From positions 1 to 48,873 of the forward strand of contig QCPZ01000011.1 in the NCBI GenBank assembly GCA_003212345.1: a stretch of 48,873 nt of DNA. The letters run 5' to 3'. The DNA is from SAR116 cluster bacterium AG-447-A06 (GTDB taxonomy: Bacteria > Pseudomonadota > Alphaproteobacteria > Puniceispirillales > Puniceispirillaceae). Both the position numbers and the translations under genes were made by a program. Positions within the stretch are counted from its first letter, which is position 1, and every line of letters starts with the position of its first letter. The notes under the pieces were generated by a model. That model worked only from the letters and a program-made list of their open reading frames with translations, was not told the DNA's origin and did no database searches. This document shows, piece after piece, positions 8,198 to 16,191 of the stretch.

Positions 8198-8986
8198 ATG
8201 CCAGCAGTCCCCAAAATTGAACTCGCCGGCGTTGCAAAATCATTCGATGCAAACCATGTCCTCAAAGGTGTTAACCTGACTGTCGCCCCACGAGAATCGC
8301 TGGTCATTATTGGCACGTCGGGTTGCGGCAAATCGGTGTTAATGAAATGCTTAAACGGGCTCATTAGGCCAGACACTGGCAGCGTAAAAATTGAGGGTAA
8401 GGAAGTCCTTGATCAGGGGCGTGCCGCGCTCGAAGATTTACGTCAGCGTTTTGGAATGACCTTTCAGTTTGGTGCCTTGTTTGATTCTTTACCAATATGG
8501 GAAAATATCACATTCCGGCTGCGGCACCAGCAAGCCCTTAGCAAAGCTGCAGCACGTGATATTGCGGCGCAAACAATTACACAGCTGGGCCTTGCCCCAA
8601 GTGTTATTGACCAATACCCGGCTGAATTATCGGGCGGGATGCAAAAACGTGTTGCCCTCGCCCGAGCCATTGTCGATGAACCTGAAATTCTACTATTTGA
8701 TGAACCTACATCAGGCCTCGATCCGATTACAGGAGGTGTTATTGACCGATTGATTATCGATGCGAGGAAACGTCTTGGAGCCACCACCGTTACTATTAGC
8801 CATGATATGGCATCTGTCCGCCGCATCGCCGACAAAGTGGCGATGCTTCATAATGGGGTCATTATCTGGGCTGGATCTGCAGCTAATATGAGTGAAAGTG
8901 GTGTTCCAGAGGTGCATCAATTTGTGCATGGCCTTTCTGAAGGGCCGCTTACGAATAATTGGACAATTGATCAGGCGGGGGCATAA
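8198..8986 (+). CDS. mlaF: MlaF-family ABC transporter ATP-binding protein
   Basis: A 262-residue ATPase that powers the MlaE permease. Walker A GTSGCGKS is at residues 39-46, the signature LSGGM at 144-148, and Walker B with D-loop LLFDEPTSGLDP at 165-176; the Gln-loop region MTFQFGALFDSL is typical of MlaF/Ttg2A. An in-frame upstream start at 8063 would overlap mlaE by 133 bases; the ATG at 8198 is preferred because a TTTGGAGGATAG Shine-Dalgarno at the mlaE stop precedes it and the family start MPAVPKIELAGVAKSF follows. The stop overlaps the radA start. Confidence 0.94.
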   Translation: MPAVPKIELAGVAKSFDANHVLKGVNLTVAPRESLVIIGTSGCGKSVLMKCLNGLIRPDTGSVKIEGKEVLDQGRAALEDLRQRFGMTFQFGALFDSLPIWENITFRLRHQQALSKAAARDIAAQTITQLGLAPSVIDQYPAELSGGMQKRVALARAIVDEPEILLFDEPTSGLDPITGGVIDRLIIDARKRLGATTVTISHDMASVRRIADKVAMLHNGVIIWAGSAANMSESGVPEVHQFVHGLSEGPLTNNWTIDQAGA

Positions 8987-10356
8987 TGGCACGAAGCGCC
9001 GTTACATATGTCTGCCAGCAATGCGGGGCGAGGTTTCCCAAATGGGCAGGAAAATGCGAGGATTGTGGAGCATGGAACACGCTTGTTGAAGAACGCAAAG
9101 ATGCCCCCTCCAGCCCCGGAAAGTGGGTGGCGGGCCGCCGCATAATATTTGAACAGCTACAAATTGACAACCGTTCAACCCCCCCACCCCGCATGCAATC
9201 TGGGATCAACGAATTTGACCGTGTGTCTGGCGGCGGCTTAGTGCCCGGCTCCGCTACCTTGGTTGGAGGTGACCCCGGCATTGGTAAATCAACCCTTTTA
9301 CTGCAATTAACTTGTAAATTAGCGGGGCTAAACCTCAAGGCAGCGTATATTTCTGGAGAGGAGTCTGCCGATCAGGTTCGCATGCGCGCCCAACGTCTGG
9401 GGCTTGCCAATACAGCTGTCCAACTTGGCACCGCAACCAATGTCAGCGATATTATCGCCTCGATGGATGGTCCTGACAAACCTGATGTCATGGTCATTGA
9501 CTCGATTCAGACCATGTTTTTGCCAAATCTAGACTCAGCTCCCGGAACGGTATCACAGGTTCGTGCCACCGCCCAAGAACTGATCCGTGCTTCCAAAAAT
9601 AATCAGGTTGCCCTGCTGATTGTCGGCCATGTTACCAAAGACGGGGCCATCGCTGGTCCACGCGTATTGGAACACATGGTTGATGCAGTGCTGTATTTTG
9701 AGGGCGATAGATCGCATCACTTCCGTATCCTGCGAAGCGTGAAAAACCGCTTCGGTGCCACTGATGAAATTGGCGTTTTTGAAATGGTTGAGGCTGGCCT
9801 TGCCGAAGTACCAAACCCGTCCGAGCTGTTTCTCGCTGACCGTCGTGAAGACGTTACCGGCGCAGTTGTGTTTGCTGGCATTGAGGGCAGCCGGCCAGTT
9901 TTAGTTGAAATTGAAGCACTTGTTGCACCATCCTCACTAGCAACACCACGGCGCAATGTTGTGGGGTGGGACTCCAGTCGTCTGGCCATGTTAACAGCGG
10001 TTCTTGAGGCACGTTGCGGTGTTCCTTTGTCGGGACGGGATATTTTTTTGAACGTTGCTGGTGGGTTGAAAATTAATGAAACCGCGGCTGATCTGGCTGT
10101 TGCGGCGGCACTGATTTCATCGGTAACCAGCAGGCCAGCCCCAAAACGCACAGTTTTCTTTGGGGAAGTGGCATTATCAGCCGAACTACGTCAGGTGGCC
10201 AAAGCCGAAGCAAGATTAAAGGAGTCCGCCAAGCTGGGATTCGACAATGCGGTGATGCCGCGCCCGCGCAAGTCTAGTGGAAAAATAGCTGGCATAGCCC
10301 TGGCCCAGCCAAGCACCCTTGCCGAATTGATTGAAATTATGGGTGGCATAAATTGA
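8986..10356 (+). CDS. radA: DNA repair protein RadA
   Basis: A 456-residue RecA-like ATPase that helps branch migration in recombination. It has an N-terminal C4 zinc finger (Cys10, Cys13, Cys24, Cys27), Walker A GDPGIGKST at 95-103, the RadA-specific KNRFG motif at 253-257, and a C-terminal Lon-protease-like domain that includes LSGRDIFLNVAGGLKI. All are intact and the length is normal. The ATG overlaps the mlaF stop codon by one base (TAATG), implying coupling. mlaE-mlaF-radA-cvpA-purF is a familiar alphaproteobacterial series. Confidence 0.97.
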   Translation: MARSAVTYVCQQCGARFPKWAGKCEDCGAWNTLVEERKDAPSSPGKWVAGRRIIFEQLQIDNRSTPPPRMQSGINEFDRVSGGGLVPGSATLVGGDPGIGKSTLLLQLTCKLAGLNLKAAYISGEESADQVRMRAQRLGLANTAVQLGTATNVSDIIASMDGPDKPDVMVIDSIQTMFLPNLDSAPGTVSQVRATAQELIRASKNNQVALLIVGHVTKDGAIAGPRVLEHMVDAVLYFEGDRSHHFRILRSVKNRFGATDEIGVFEMVEAGLAEVPNPSELFLADRREDVTGAVVFAGIEGSRPVLVEIEALVAPSSLATPRRNVVGWDSSRLAMLTAVLEARCGVPLSGRDIFLNVAGGLKINETAADLAVAAALISSVTSRPAPKRTVFFGEVALSAELRQVAKAEARLKESAKLGFDNAVMPRPRKSSGKIAGIALAQPSTLAELIEIMGGIN

Positions 10357-10414
10357 AGCTTTGTCGCATAATCGCATCCGATGGACAAAAGCGCATACCT
10401 GCTAAAGGATTCGC

Positions 10415-11095
10415 ATGATCGATTTTACAACATTGACGCTAGTAGATTATAGTATTGTTTTTGTTCTTATTTTATCTGCGACTATGTCCATTTTACGTGG
10501 TTTAACGCGCGAAATTCTTGGCCTCGCTGGCTGGGGTGTTTCGATATTGATCGCGAATTATTCTGCACCGCTGATCGAAGATCCAATTGTTGATTTATTA
10601 CAAGTCAAAGGCCTTGGTGCAGCATTGGCATGGGGATTACCCTTCGCTGTTTCTGTTGTGATCTGGTTTATTCTCGCAAGCTTAATTGCCCCCGGCTTGA
10701 AGCGGATCGGACTCGGCACTCTTGATCGTTGGCTTGGCGTATTATTCGGATTTGTCCGCGGCTATGGGCTTGTTCTCATTGTTTTTGTGGCAGCCGTTTT
10801 TGCCGTAGAAGGGGAGAATAATCTGCCAGAAACGGTCAAAGAGTCACACAGCACTCCCCTGCTTAGTCGCAGTGCACATTATTTTTCTGGGTTTGTCCCA
10901 AGGGATTATCGCCAACAACTGCTTAATTATCTCTCATATCGTACGCCCGTAACAATGGGCCAACTCACAATTGACCAAGTTTTAACAAGTGGGGCTGGTG
11001 GTAAAACTGACGCGTCCCTTAACAAGCCCGGCAAGGTAGCCAGACAAAATTTCAGCGATAACATGCAACTATTGAGCGACGAAAAGGCCAAATAA
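10415..11095 (+). CDS. cvpA: CvpA family inner-membrane protein
   Basis: A 226-residue membrane protein of the CvpA family, named for a need in colicin V production and linked to envelope integrity; its biochemical role is not settled. Four hydrophobic segments are visible at about residues 8-27, 38-55, 69-91 and 109-132, including the family-typical ILRGLTREILGLAGWG and LGVLFGFVRGYGLV stretches. The C-terminal ~90 residues are hydrophilic. In most Proteobacteria cvpA sits directly before purF; here it precedes a purF remnant. Confidence 0.9.
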   Translation: MIDFTTLTLVDYSIVFVLILSATMSILRGLTREILGLAGWGVSILIANYSAPLIEDPIVDLLQVKGLGAALAWGLPFAVSVVIWFILASLIAPGLKRIGLGTLDRWLGVLFGFVRGYGLVLIVFVAAVFAVEGENNLPETVKESHSTPLLSRSAHYFSGFVPRDYRQQLLNYLSYRTPVTMGQLTIDQVLTSGAGGKTDASLNKPGKVARQNFSDNMQLLSDEKAK

Positions 11096-11245
11096 ATCGA
11101 CAAGAGCAAATACGAAAACAAAGCGGAACAGATGTTACGGTCCGCATCTGACATATCTTGGCGTAAAGCCTCTTTCGATTGACAACTCAGCGTGGAATTG
11201 ATGCGTCGGTGTTGTCATATCCACCTTGATTTTAGGACATATCGA

Positions 11246-11662
11246 ATGTATTTGTTAAAAACCAACCAATTTGACGACAACCATTTGCAAGAAGACCGCG
11301 CGGTTTATAGTTTTTTTGGGACCAGTGAAGCTAGCATCAGCACCGCCCGTGGCCTGCGTGCGCTTCAACATCGCGGGCATGAAGCAACTTACATTGTTAG
11401 CTTTGATGTCAAGGAGTTCCAAGCACATCGCAGAATTGGACATTTTGTTGAAAATTTTGGACCTTACTTATTGGCATTTTTCTCAATTGACGAGCTATCT
11501 AGGGCCATGAGGAACGCTGGCAACAACAACGATTGCCCCCTATTCTGCGATGCGTGTTTTACTGACGATTACCCCATTGAACTTGAACCAGGGCTCTTTG
11601 CAAAGCGCGTTTCCCACGGCATCGGCCGTCAAGTTACCTCAAAAAAAGTGAGCGTCGCATGA
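11246..11662 (+). pseudogene. purF: PurF remnant: N- and C-terminal ends fused by internal deletion
   Basis: An in-frame 138-residue reading frame at the place where purF (amidophosphoribosyltransferase, ~480 residues, first step of purine synthesis) is expected. Residues ~8-71 resemble the start of the glutaminase domain: GLRALQHRGHEA, YIVSFD and a later VENF. Residues ~75-112 resemble the far C-terminus: LLAFFSIDELSRAM, then FCDACFTDDYPIEL. About 340 residues between them, including the whole PRPP-binding part, are missing. The nucleophile of the ECGVFG motif is replaced (DRAVYS, Arg18), so glutaminase activity is also lost. The CDAC pair that helps bind a 4Fe-4S cluster in Bacillus-type PurF remains. 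AGGA at 11234-11237, 8 bases before ATG 11246, is a good ribosome binding site; a longer in-frame start at 11192 exists. The stop overlaps the SDR start as ATGA. It could be a decaying gene, a translated leader, or a repurposed small protein. Confidence 0.8.
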
Positions 11663-12381
11663 CTCATGATTTTCAAAATAGGATTATTCTAATAACTGGC
11701 GCTAGCCGCGGCATTGGACGAGCAGTTGCGTTGGCGGCGGCTAAAGCAGGTGCTGACTTGATAATTACCGGTCGCACAATTGGTGCGTTGGAAGAATTAG
11801 ATGATGAAATTAAGTTGGCTGGAGGCAAGGCAACAATTGTTGAACTTGACATGCATGATTACGCAGCCATACCGCGCCTTGCCGCGGCCATCAATGGGCG
11901 CTGGGGTAAACTTGACGGTTTTGTTGCTAATGCAGCAACGCTCAACCCTCTTACACCCCTTTCGCATTTGGATGACTCGATCTGGAATGATACTATTGCT
12001 GTTAATTTGACCGCTCAATGGCATTTGATTAAGGCAATGGAACCTTTGCTACTTGCGGCGTCGGCGGGCCGAGCGGTTCTGGTTTCCTCGGGAGCTGCCG
12101 AGGGCATCAGACCCTTTTGGGGGCCATACGCTATTTCCAAGGCTGGGCTGGAAGCGATGGCGCGCGTCTGGGCGGGCGAGACTGAAAAGACAAATCTGCG
12201 CATCAACATTTTAAACCCCGGCGGCACTGCAACGGGAATGCGGGCATTAGCCTTTCCAGGGGAAAACCCGGACACGCTGCCGCAACCTGCGGATGTTGCC
12301 CCTGCCTTTTTGACCCTTCTTGACCCAGCATGCATTGATCATGGTCAACGCTTTGATGCGCGGGACATGCTAAACCTCTGA
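11659..12381 (+). CDS. SDR family NAD(P)-dependent oxidoreductase
   Basis: A 240-residue classical short-chain dehydrogenase. The cofactor motif TGASRGIG is at residues 13-20; the usual NNAG is VANAAT here; catalytic residues are Ser143/144, Tyr157 and Lys161 in GPYAISKAG. The substrate is unknown. SDRs of this type commonly follow purF in Alphaproteobacteria, so the neighbourhood is conserved even though purF itself is reduced here. Its ATG overlaps the purF-remnant stop (ATGA), so its translation probably depends on ribosomes that finish the remnant. No separate strong ribosome binding site is visible. Confidence 0.92.
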   Translation: MTHDFQNRIILITGASRGIGRAVALAAAKAGADLIITGRTIGALEELDDEIKLAGGKATIVELDMHDYAAIPRLAAAINGRWGKLDGFVANAATLNPLTPLSHLDDSIWNDTIAVNLTAQWHLIKAMEPLLLAASAGRAVLVSSGAAEGIRPFWGPYAISKAGLEAMARVWAGETEKTNLRINILNPGGTATGMRALAFPGENPDTLPQPADVAPAFLTLLDPACIDHGQRFDARDMLNL

Positions 12382-12456
12382 GGCGCGCATCACTTAATGA
12401 GCCACAACGTTGTTATCTAATTTAGATGATACAGATGATACGAAATCGTCTTTTGG

Positions 12457-14340
12457 TTAAATTTTGTTGGAACGCAGGCGGAAGCGAAAAGGGTTCAGTC
12501 CCCCACGAATATCAAGGCCAAGCGTTACGGGCATATCCAGCATTTGAGCTGCCATCATATCGCCCAGCAAAGGTGCCAGCGTTAATCCGCGCGCGCCAAG
12601 GGCACCAAAAACATATAGGTTAGAAGCAATTTCACCACAAACGGGGTTCCGGTCAGGCGTGCTAGCACGGCGGCTAATCCGCGCGCCATAACCCCTGGGA
12701 TCAGGCATTTGGATTGCCAGTCCAGCGGGCAACAAATCTCTATTGTGGTAATGCGAGCTCTCAAGAATGTCAGTTCCTGCGGAGCGGTCAAATGTGGCCC
12801 CAAGCTCGTGGTACCCGTCTTTTGCCGGCGTTAGGTAGCCGCCATAACTGATGCCAGCGCGCAATCCCACAAGATTACCAGTTTCAGGAACGTGGCTTAC
12901 CTGCCCTGATGTCACGTTAACTGCTATACCAGTAACTGCCAGCAGCCGGTTCAGCGCATCCAGGTCAGCACCACCAGCCAAAACTAGCTGGTCACACGAC
13001 AGACTTCGCCCATCTGATGCAACCAGATGAAAGCCTTCATCATCGCGGTCTATTTGAACAACGCGAAAGCCAAAAGAGGTTTGCGAGTCCCGGGCGAGGT
13101 GGCGGGTTAGCAACCCCGGATCAATCACACGCCCATAAGGATGCAGAACACCTCCAATAGGTAACCTAATACCAGCGTGGTCGGATGCTGCCTCTGCATC
13201 AACAAATTGCATCAGATCATCAGGCCAAAACTGAGTTCTAAATTTGGCCTGCCTCACAGCCTCCCGGTCTGGCCAGTCAAGCGATATAACCTTTCTGGAA
13301 ACAACGGCGTTGGCCGTATCACTTGTACGAGCTGCATAGGATAGACAATCAGCCGACATGCGGCTGGCAATATTATGGTCAACACTCAAGCGTGAGATTT
13401 GCAGTGCCAGACGATTACCCGAGGATGCTACGGCAAGACGGTCACCTGCTTCGATAATATGCGGGCACGCTCCCCGCAAGGACAGCCCAGCCGCCAGTGC
13501 CGCGCCCGCAATACCGCCGCCAATGATGGCAATTTTCCTACCAACACCAAATGATGCCGAACGCCCTCTGTGTCCACGGGATTTATTTGAGGATAGCGGA
13601 GCTTGCAGAGACTTGCAGCCAATTAGCATATCACGCTTACGGCCAAAGCCCCGACATTTTTCAACATGAAAGCCCGCATCAGCCAAACGCTGGCGTACCG
13701 AACCGGCTGCAGTAAACGTTGCAAAACTGCCACCGATCCGCGTTAATCTAGCAATAGCCAGTAGCAAATCACGATTCCACAGCTCAGGATTTTTGGCTGG
13801 TGAAAACCCGTCTAAAAACCACGCGTCCGCAATAAAATTGGCGTTGGCCAGGGTCTCATTTGCATCGCCATAAATCAGATGCAGGCGCAATTTGCCCCCC
13901 AGAAAATTACAGCGATGCAAGCCGGGCCAATGGGGAGGCATCGCGGCAATCAATTCTTTACTCTGTTTTTTGATCGCCGGAAACGCCTGGTGGCTTTTTG
14001 CGATCATTTCAGATGGCAAGGGGCGTGCTTCGAATGAAATATAGTCAATCTGGCGCATTCGTGGCTGTTCCACCGTCAGGTTTTCCAGCAGCTTCATCAC
14101 TGCCAAAAAGTTCAAACCGGTGCCAAATCCTGTTTCAGCAATTGTGAAATGCGCCGCATTGGATAAGCGATCAGCAATGTGGTTACCATCAATAAATACA
14201 TGCTGGCTTTCATTAAGGCCGTTATCAGAGGAAAAATAAAGATCATCAAAATTATCGGCGCGCAATATACCATCATGGTACGAAATCACAGCAGGGGTAA
14301 GCCGGTAATCAGCTGAATGATGGTTAACAGGGTCAGACAT
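12457..14340 (-). CDS. mnmC: Bifunctional tRNA 5-methylaminomethyl-2-thiouridine synthase MnmC
   Basis: A 627-residue two-domain enzyme that completes the mnm5s2U modification at the tRNA wobble position. The N-terminal SAM-dependent methyltransferase domain has GFGTG at about residues 71-75 and the family motif LDGFSPAKNPELW near 176. The C-terminal FAD-dependent oxidase domain starts with GGGIAGA at about 274-280 and removes the carboxymethyl group. ATG at 14340 is used; an in-frame GTG at 14355 would add five residues and neither has a clear ribosome binding site. It converges with the SDR gene; the 75-base gap between them holds only a weak AT-rich dyad at 12415-12427. Confidence 0.93.
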   Translation of the reverse strand: MSDPVNHHSADYRLTPAVISYHDGILRADNFDDLYFSSDNGLNESQHVFIDGNHIADRLSNAAHFTIAETGFGTGLNFLAVMKLLENLTVEQPRMRQIDYISFEARPLPSEMIAKSHQAFPAIKKQSKELIAAMPPHWPGLHRCNFLGGKLRLHLIYGDANETLANANFIADAWFLDGFSPAKNPELWNRDLLLAIARLTRIGGSFATFTAAGSVRQRLADAGFHVEKCRGFGRKRDMLIGCKSLQAPLSSNKSRGHRGRSASFGVGRKIAIIGGGIAGAALAAGLSLRGACPHIIEAGDRLAVASSGNRLALQISRLSVDHNIASRMSADCLSYAARTSDTANAVVSRKVISLDWPDREAVRQAKFRTQFWPDDLMQFVDAEAASDHAGIRLPIGGVLHPYGRVIDPGLLTRHLARDSQTSFGFRVVQIDRDDEGFHLVASDGRSLSCDQLVLAGGADLDALNRLLAVTGIAVNVTSGQVSHVPETGNLVGLRAGISYGGYLTPAKDGYHELGATFDRSAGTDILESSHYHNRDLLPAGLAIQMPDPRGYGARISRRASTPDRNPVCGEIASNLYVFGALGARGLTLAPLLGDMMAAQMLDMPVTLGLDIRGGLNPFRFRLRSNKI

Positions 14341-14748
14341 ACCAGTAATTTGCACCCCGCAATCTGGCCCTGCAAGTAGTTGACAGTTTTTTCCACAAAA
14401 AAAATTGCAATAAGGAGAACAAAGGCAGGTATGCGAGCCGTTAGCTCATTGCGCGACCTGCGCAACAAAAGCGGCTAAGCAACATCCCTTGAAAATCCTT
14501 CAGATCAAAAATTACGCTCGGCCATTATATGGAAAGCTCAAACAATGGCGCTCTGAATTCTAGCGCAACATTACCAAAGTCCATAAGGATCGTGACAATT
14601 GACTTATCCGAATGTGCTAATATTTACATGATGACTAGGTATATTTTTTCCATTGTCAGTTTGGTATTTTATTATGGGGACGTTCAGTCTATCATCGCAA
14701 TTCAACACTGTTAATGCAGCGTTTCACCAGCCACTATCAAATTAAATA
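14341..14748. other. Intergenic region upstream of mnmC and the UPF0260 gene
   Basis: 408 bases between divergent genes. The short open frames here have no family resemblance or ribosome binding site and I do not call them. A possible plus-strand promoter is TTGACT at 14599-14604 with TATTTA at 14621-14626 (16-base spacer), about 120 bases before the next gene. Base composition turns AT-rich toward 14750. Nothing else is recognised. Confidence 0.35.
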
Positions 14749-15198
14749 ATGGATAAAATTTTGTCCCAAACCAAATTCTGGAAAACCATTCCACTCGACC
14801 AGCTAAACGAGGGGCAGTGGGAGTCCCTCTGTGATGGGTGTGGCAAATGCTGTGTTCTAAAATTAGAGGATGTGGACACTGGCGTGGTTCACCACACCGA
14901 TGTGAGCTGTAAATTACTGGATTGTCAAACTGCAAGGTGTACTAAATATGCTGAGCGCAAAAAGCATGTTCCGGATTGTGTCTTGCTGACTCCCGACAAT
15001 TTAGGCATGCTTAGCTGGATGCCAAAAAGCTGCGCGTACAGGCTGATCCACGAAAACAAGGACCTTCCCGATTGGCACCCTCTGATAACAGGTAACCTTG
15101 ACAGTACACGTCAGGCCGGTCATTCCGTGGCCGCCCACGTTGTAACTGAGGCAGAAGTTGATGAGGATGATCTTCCCAACCATATAACAAACTGGTAA
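14749..15198 (+). CDS. UPF0260 (YcgN-like) cysteine-rich protein
   Basis: A 149-residue protein of the YcgN/UPF0260 family, conserved in Proteobacteria and grouped with putative zinc- or iron-chelating domains; its function is not established. Nine cysteines are seen, at residues 28, 31, 34, 35, 54, 59, 64, 77 and 95, with the diagnostic LCDGCGKCCVLKLED segment at 27-41 and the MPKSCAYRLI segment near 91-100. The spacing suggests binding of metal or an Fe-S cluster. Length matches the family. A possible tiny membrane-protein gene follows 26 bases later on the same strand. Confidence 0.9.
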   Translation: MDKILSQTKFWKTIPLDQLNEGQWESLCDGCGKCCVLKLEDVDTGVVHHTDVSCKLLDCQTARCTKYAERKKHVPDCVLLTPDNLGMLSWMPKSCAYRLIHENKDLPDWHPLITGNLDSTRQAGHSVAAHVVTEAEVDEDDLPNHITNW

Positions 15199-15224
15199 TT
15201 TCCATTGCGAAGGAGGCCAGAATA

Positions 15225-15404
15225 ATGAGCCGTACAATGTGGATATTACTGGTATTAATAGCCGCCCTATCAATTGCTACTATATGGCGTGACCAGCAAG
15301 GCCTGCCAGCGCCATCACACACGCTGTGTAAGGAATCTTTGGTAGTACAGATATTTACCGGTGCCTGCACATTAAGGCTCAAAGGCGAAACCACACCATC
15401 TTGA
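15225..15404 (+). CDS. Putative 59-residue single-pass membrane or secreted peptide
   Basis: A small open frame, ATG 15225 to TGA 15402-15404. An excellent AAGGAGG Shine-Dalgarno at 15210-15216 lies 8 bases before the ATG, which is the main reason for calling it. The peptide begins MSRTMWILLVLIAALSIA, giving a hydrophobic segment at about residues 5-20 that could be a signal anchor or signal peptide, followed by a mostly polar part with two cysteines (35 and 48). If exported, these could form a disulfide. I recognise no family. It sits 26 bases after the UPF0260 gene and may be co-transcribed with it. Confidence 0.5.
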   Translation: MSRTMWILLVLIAALSIATIWRDQQGLPAPSHTLCKESLVVQIFTGACTLRLKGETTPS

Positions 15405-15424
15405 TCCAGCATCCACGATTGGGT

Positions 15425-15467
15425 ACCGCAAATCTGGTTTGCTTGATTCCTAGCTCTAATTTGCGGT
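15425..15467 (+). promoter_or_regulatory. 9-bp inverted repeat with a competing internal hairpin
   Basis: ACCGCAAAT at 15425-15433 pairs perfectly with ATTTGCGGT at 15459-15467 across a 25-base loop. The left arm can instead form a shorter GCAAA/TTTGC hairpin (15428-15432 with 15439-15443), so the two structures exclude each other. No T-run follows, so this is not a standard terminator. It is 75 bases upstream of the flavin reductase-like gene and could be a leader switch or a spaced operator dyad. Function is unproven. Confidence 0.35.
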
Positions 15468-15542
15468 GGGGTGCTTAATGGCTTGTCGTCACCTTGGAAA
15501 GATGCATATAACGTTGCGCAATAAATACAAGGAGTTGAAAAC

Positions 15543-16163
15543 ATGTATTTCCGTCCCGGAACACACGAAGAGGCAGGCCTTTCATTCAGCCCTATAAAAG
15601 CCATTATCTCACCTCGCCCTATTGGCTGGATTTCCAGCCGCGGAGAGGATGGCAGTATTAATCTGGCGCCCTACAGCTATTTCAATGCCATCTCTGAACA
15701 GCCTCCGATGGTGATTTTCAGCAGCGCACCAATGGGTAACTCAGGGCATAAGGACTCAATTCGCAATGTCATGGAGACCGAGGAGTTTGTTGTTAACATC
15801 GTTAGTAGCGCGCTTGGCAATGCGATGAATATTACCTCGGGTGGCCTGCCATATGGCGAGAGTGAATTTGCCGCTGCAAACCTTGAAATTGCTGACTGTG
15901 AAACCGTGTCCGTGCCGCGCGTCGCCGCATCACCAGCTGCGTTAGAATGCAAATTGTGGAAAGTTGTTGAATTGCCAAAGCCAGACAATGCAGATGCTGG
16001 AATTATGGTGGTTGGCACTATTACCGGGATCCATATTGACGATAAGGTTATCAGAGACGGAAAGGTTGATGTTACAGCATTTCAGCCGCTAGCGCGCCTT
16101 GGTTATATGGATTATGCCCAAATTACGAATGTTTTTTCTATGAAGCGCCCAGACACAGATTAA
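15543..16163 (+). CDS. Flavin reductase family (FMN-binding split-barrel) protein
   Basis: A 206-residue protein of the flavin reductase-like/DIM6-NTAB family, whose members bind FMN and often supply reduced flavin to monooxygenases. Visible family features are the N-terminal ISPRPIGWISSRGEDG stretch (about residues 21-36), NLAPYSYFNAIS, the central HKDSIRNVMETEEFVVNIV segment, and the C-terminal PLARLGYMDYA. Length is typical. An AAGGAGTTGAAAAC ribosome binding site precedes ATG 15543. The partner enzyme and substrate cannot be told from context. Confidence 0.88.
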   Translation: MYFRPGTHEEAGLSFSPIKAIISPRPIGWISSRGEDGSINLAPYSYFNAISEQPPMVIFSSAPMGNSGHKDSIRNVMETEEFVVNIVSSALGNAMNITSGGLPYGESEFAAANLEIADCETVSVPRVAASPAALECKLWKVVELPKPDNADAGIMVVGTITGIHIDDKVIRDGKVDVTAFQPLARLGYMDYAQITNVFSMKRPDTD

Positions 16164-16191
16164 ATGAGAGTGTCGCCTAAAACCATATTTG

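Noticed and set aside
11179-11207. TTGACA at 11179 as a promoter for the purF remnant
   Set aside because: The -35 hexamer is perfect but no acceptable -10 lies at 16-18 bases.
14529-14714. 61-codon plus-strand frame before the UPF0260 gene
   Set aside because: No ribosome binding site and no similarity; AT-rich DNA yields such frames by chance.
15011-15604. 197-codon minus-strand open frame across the UPF0260 3' end, the small peptide and the flavin reductase start
   Set aside because: It lies antisense to two recognised families and to a frame with a strong ribosome binding site; the translation resembles no known protein.
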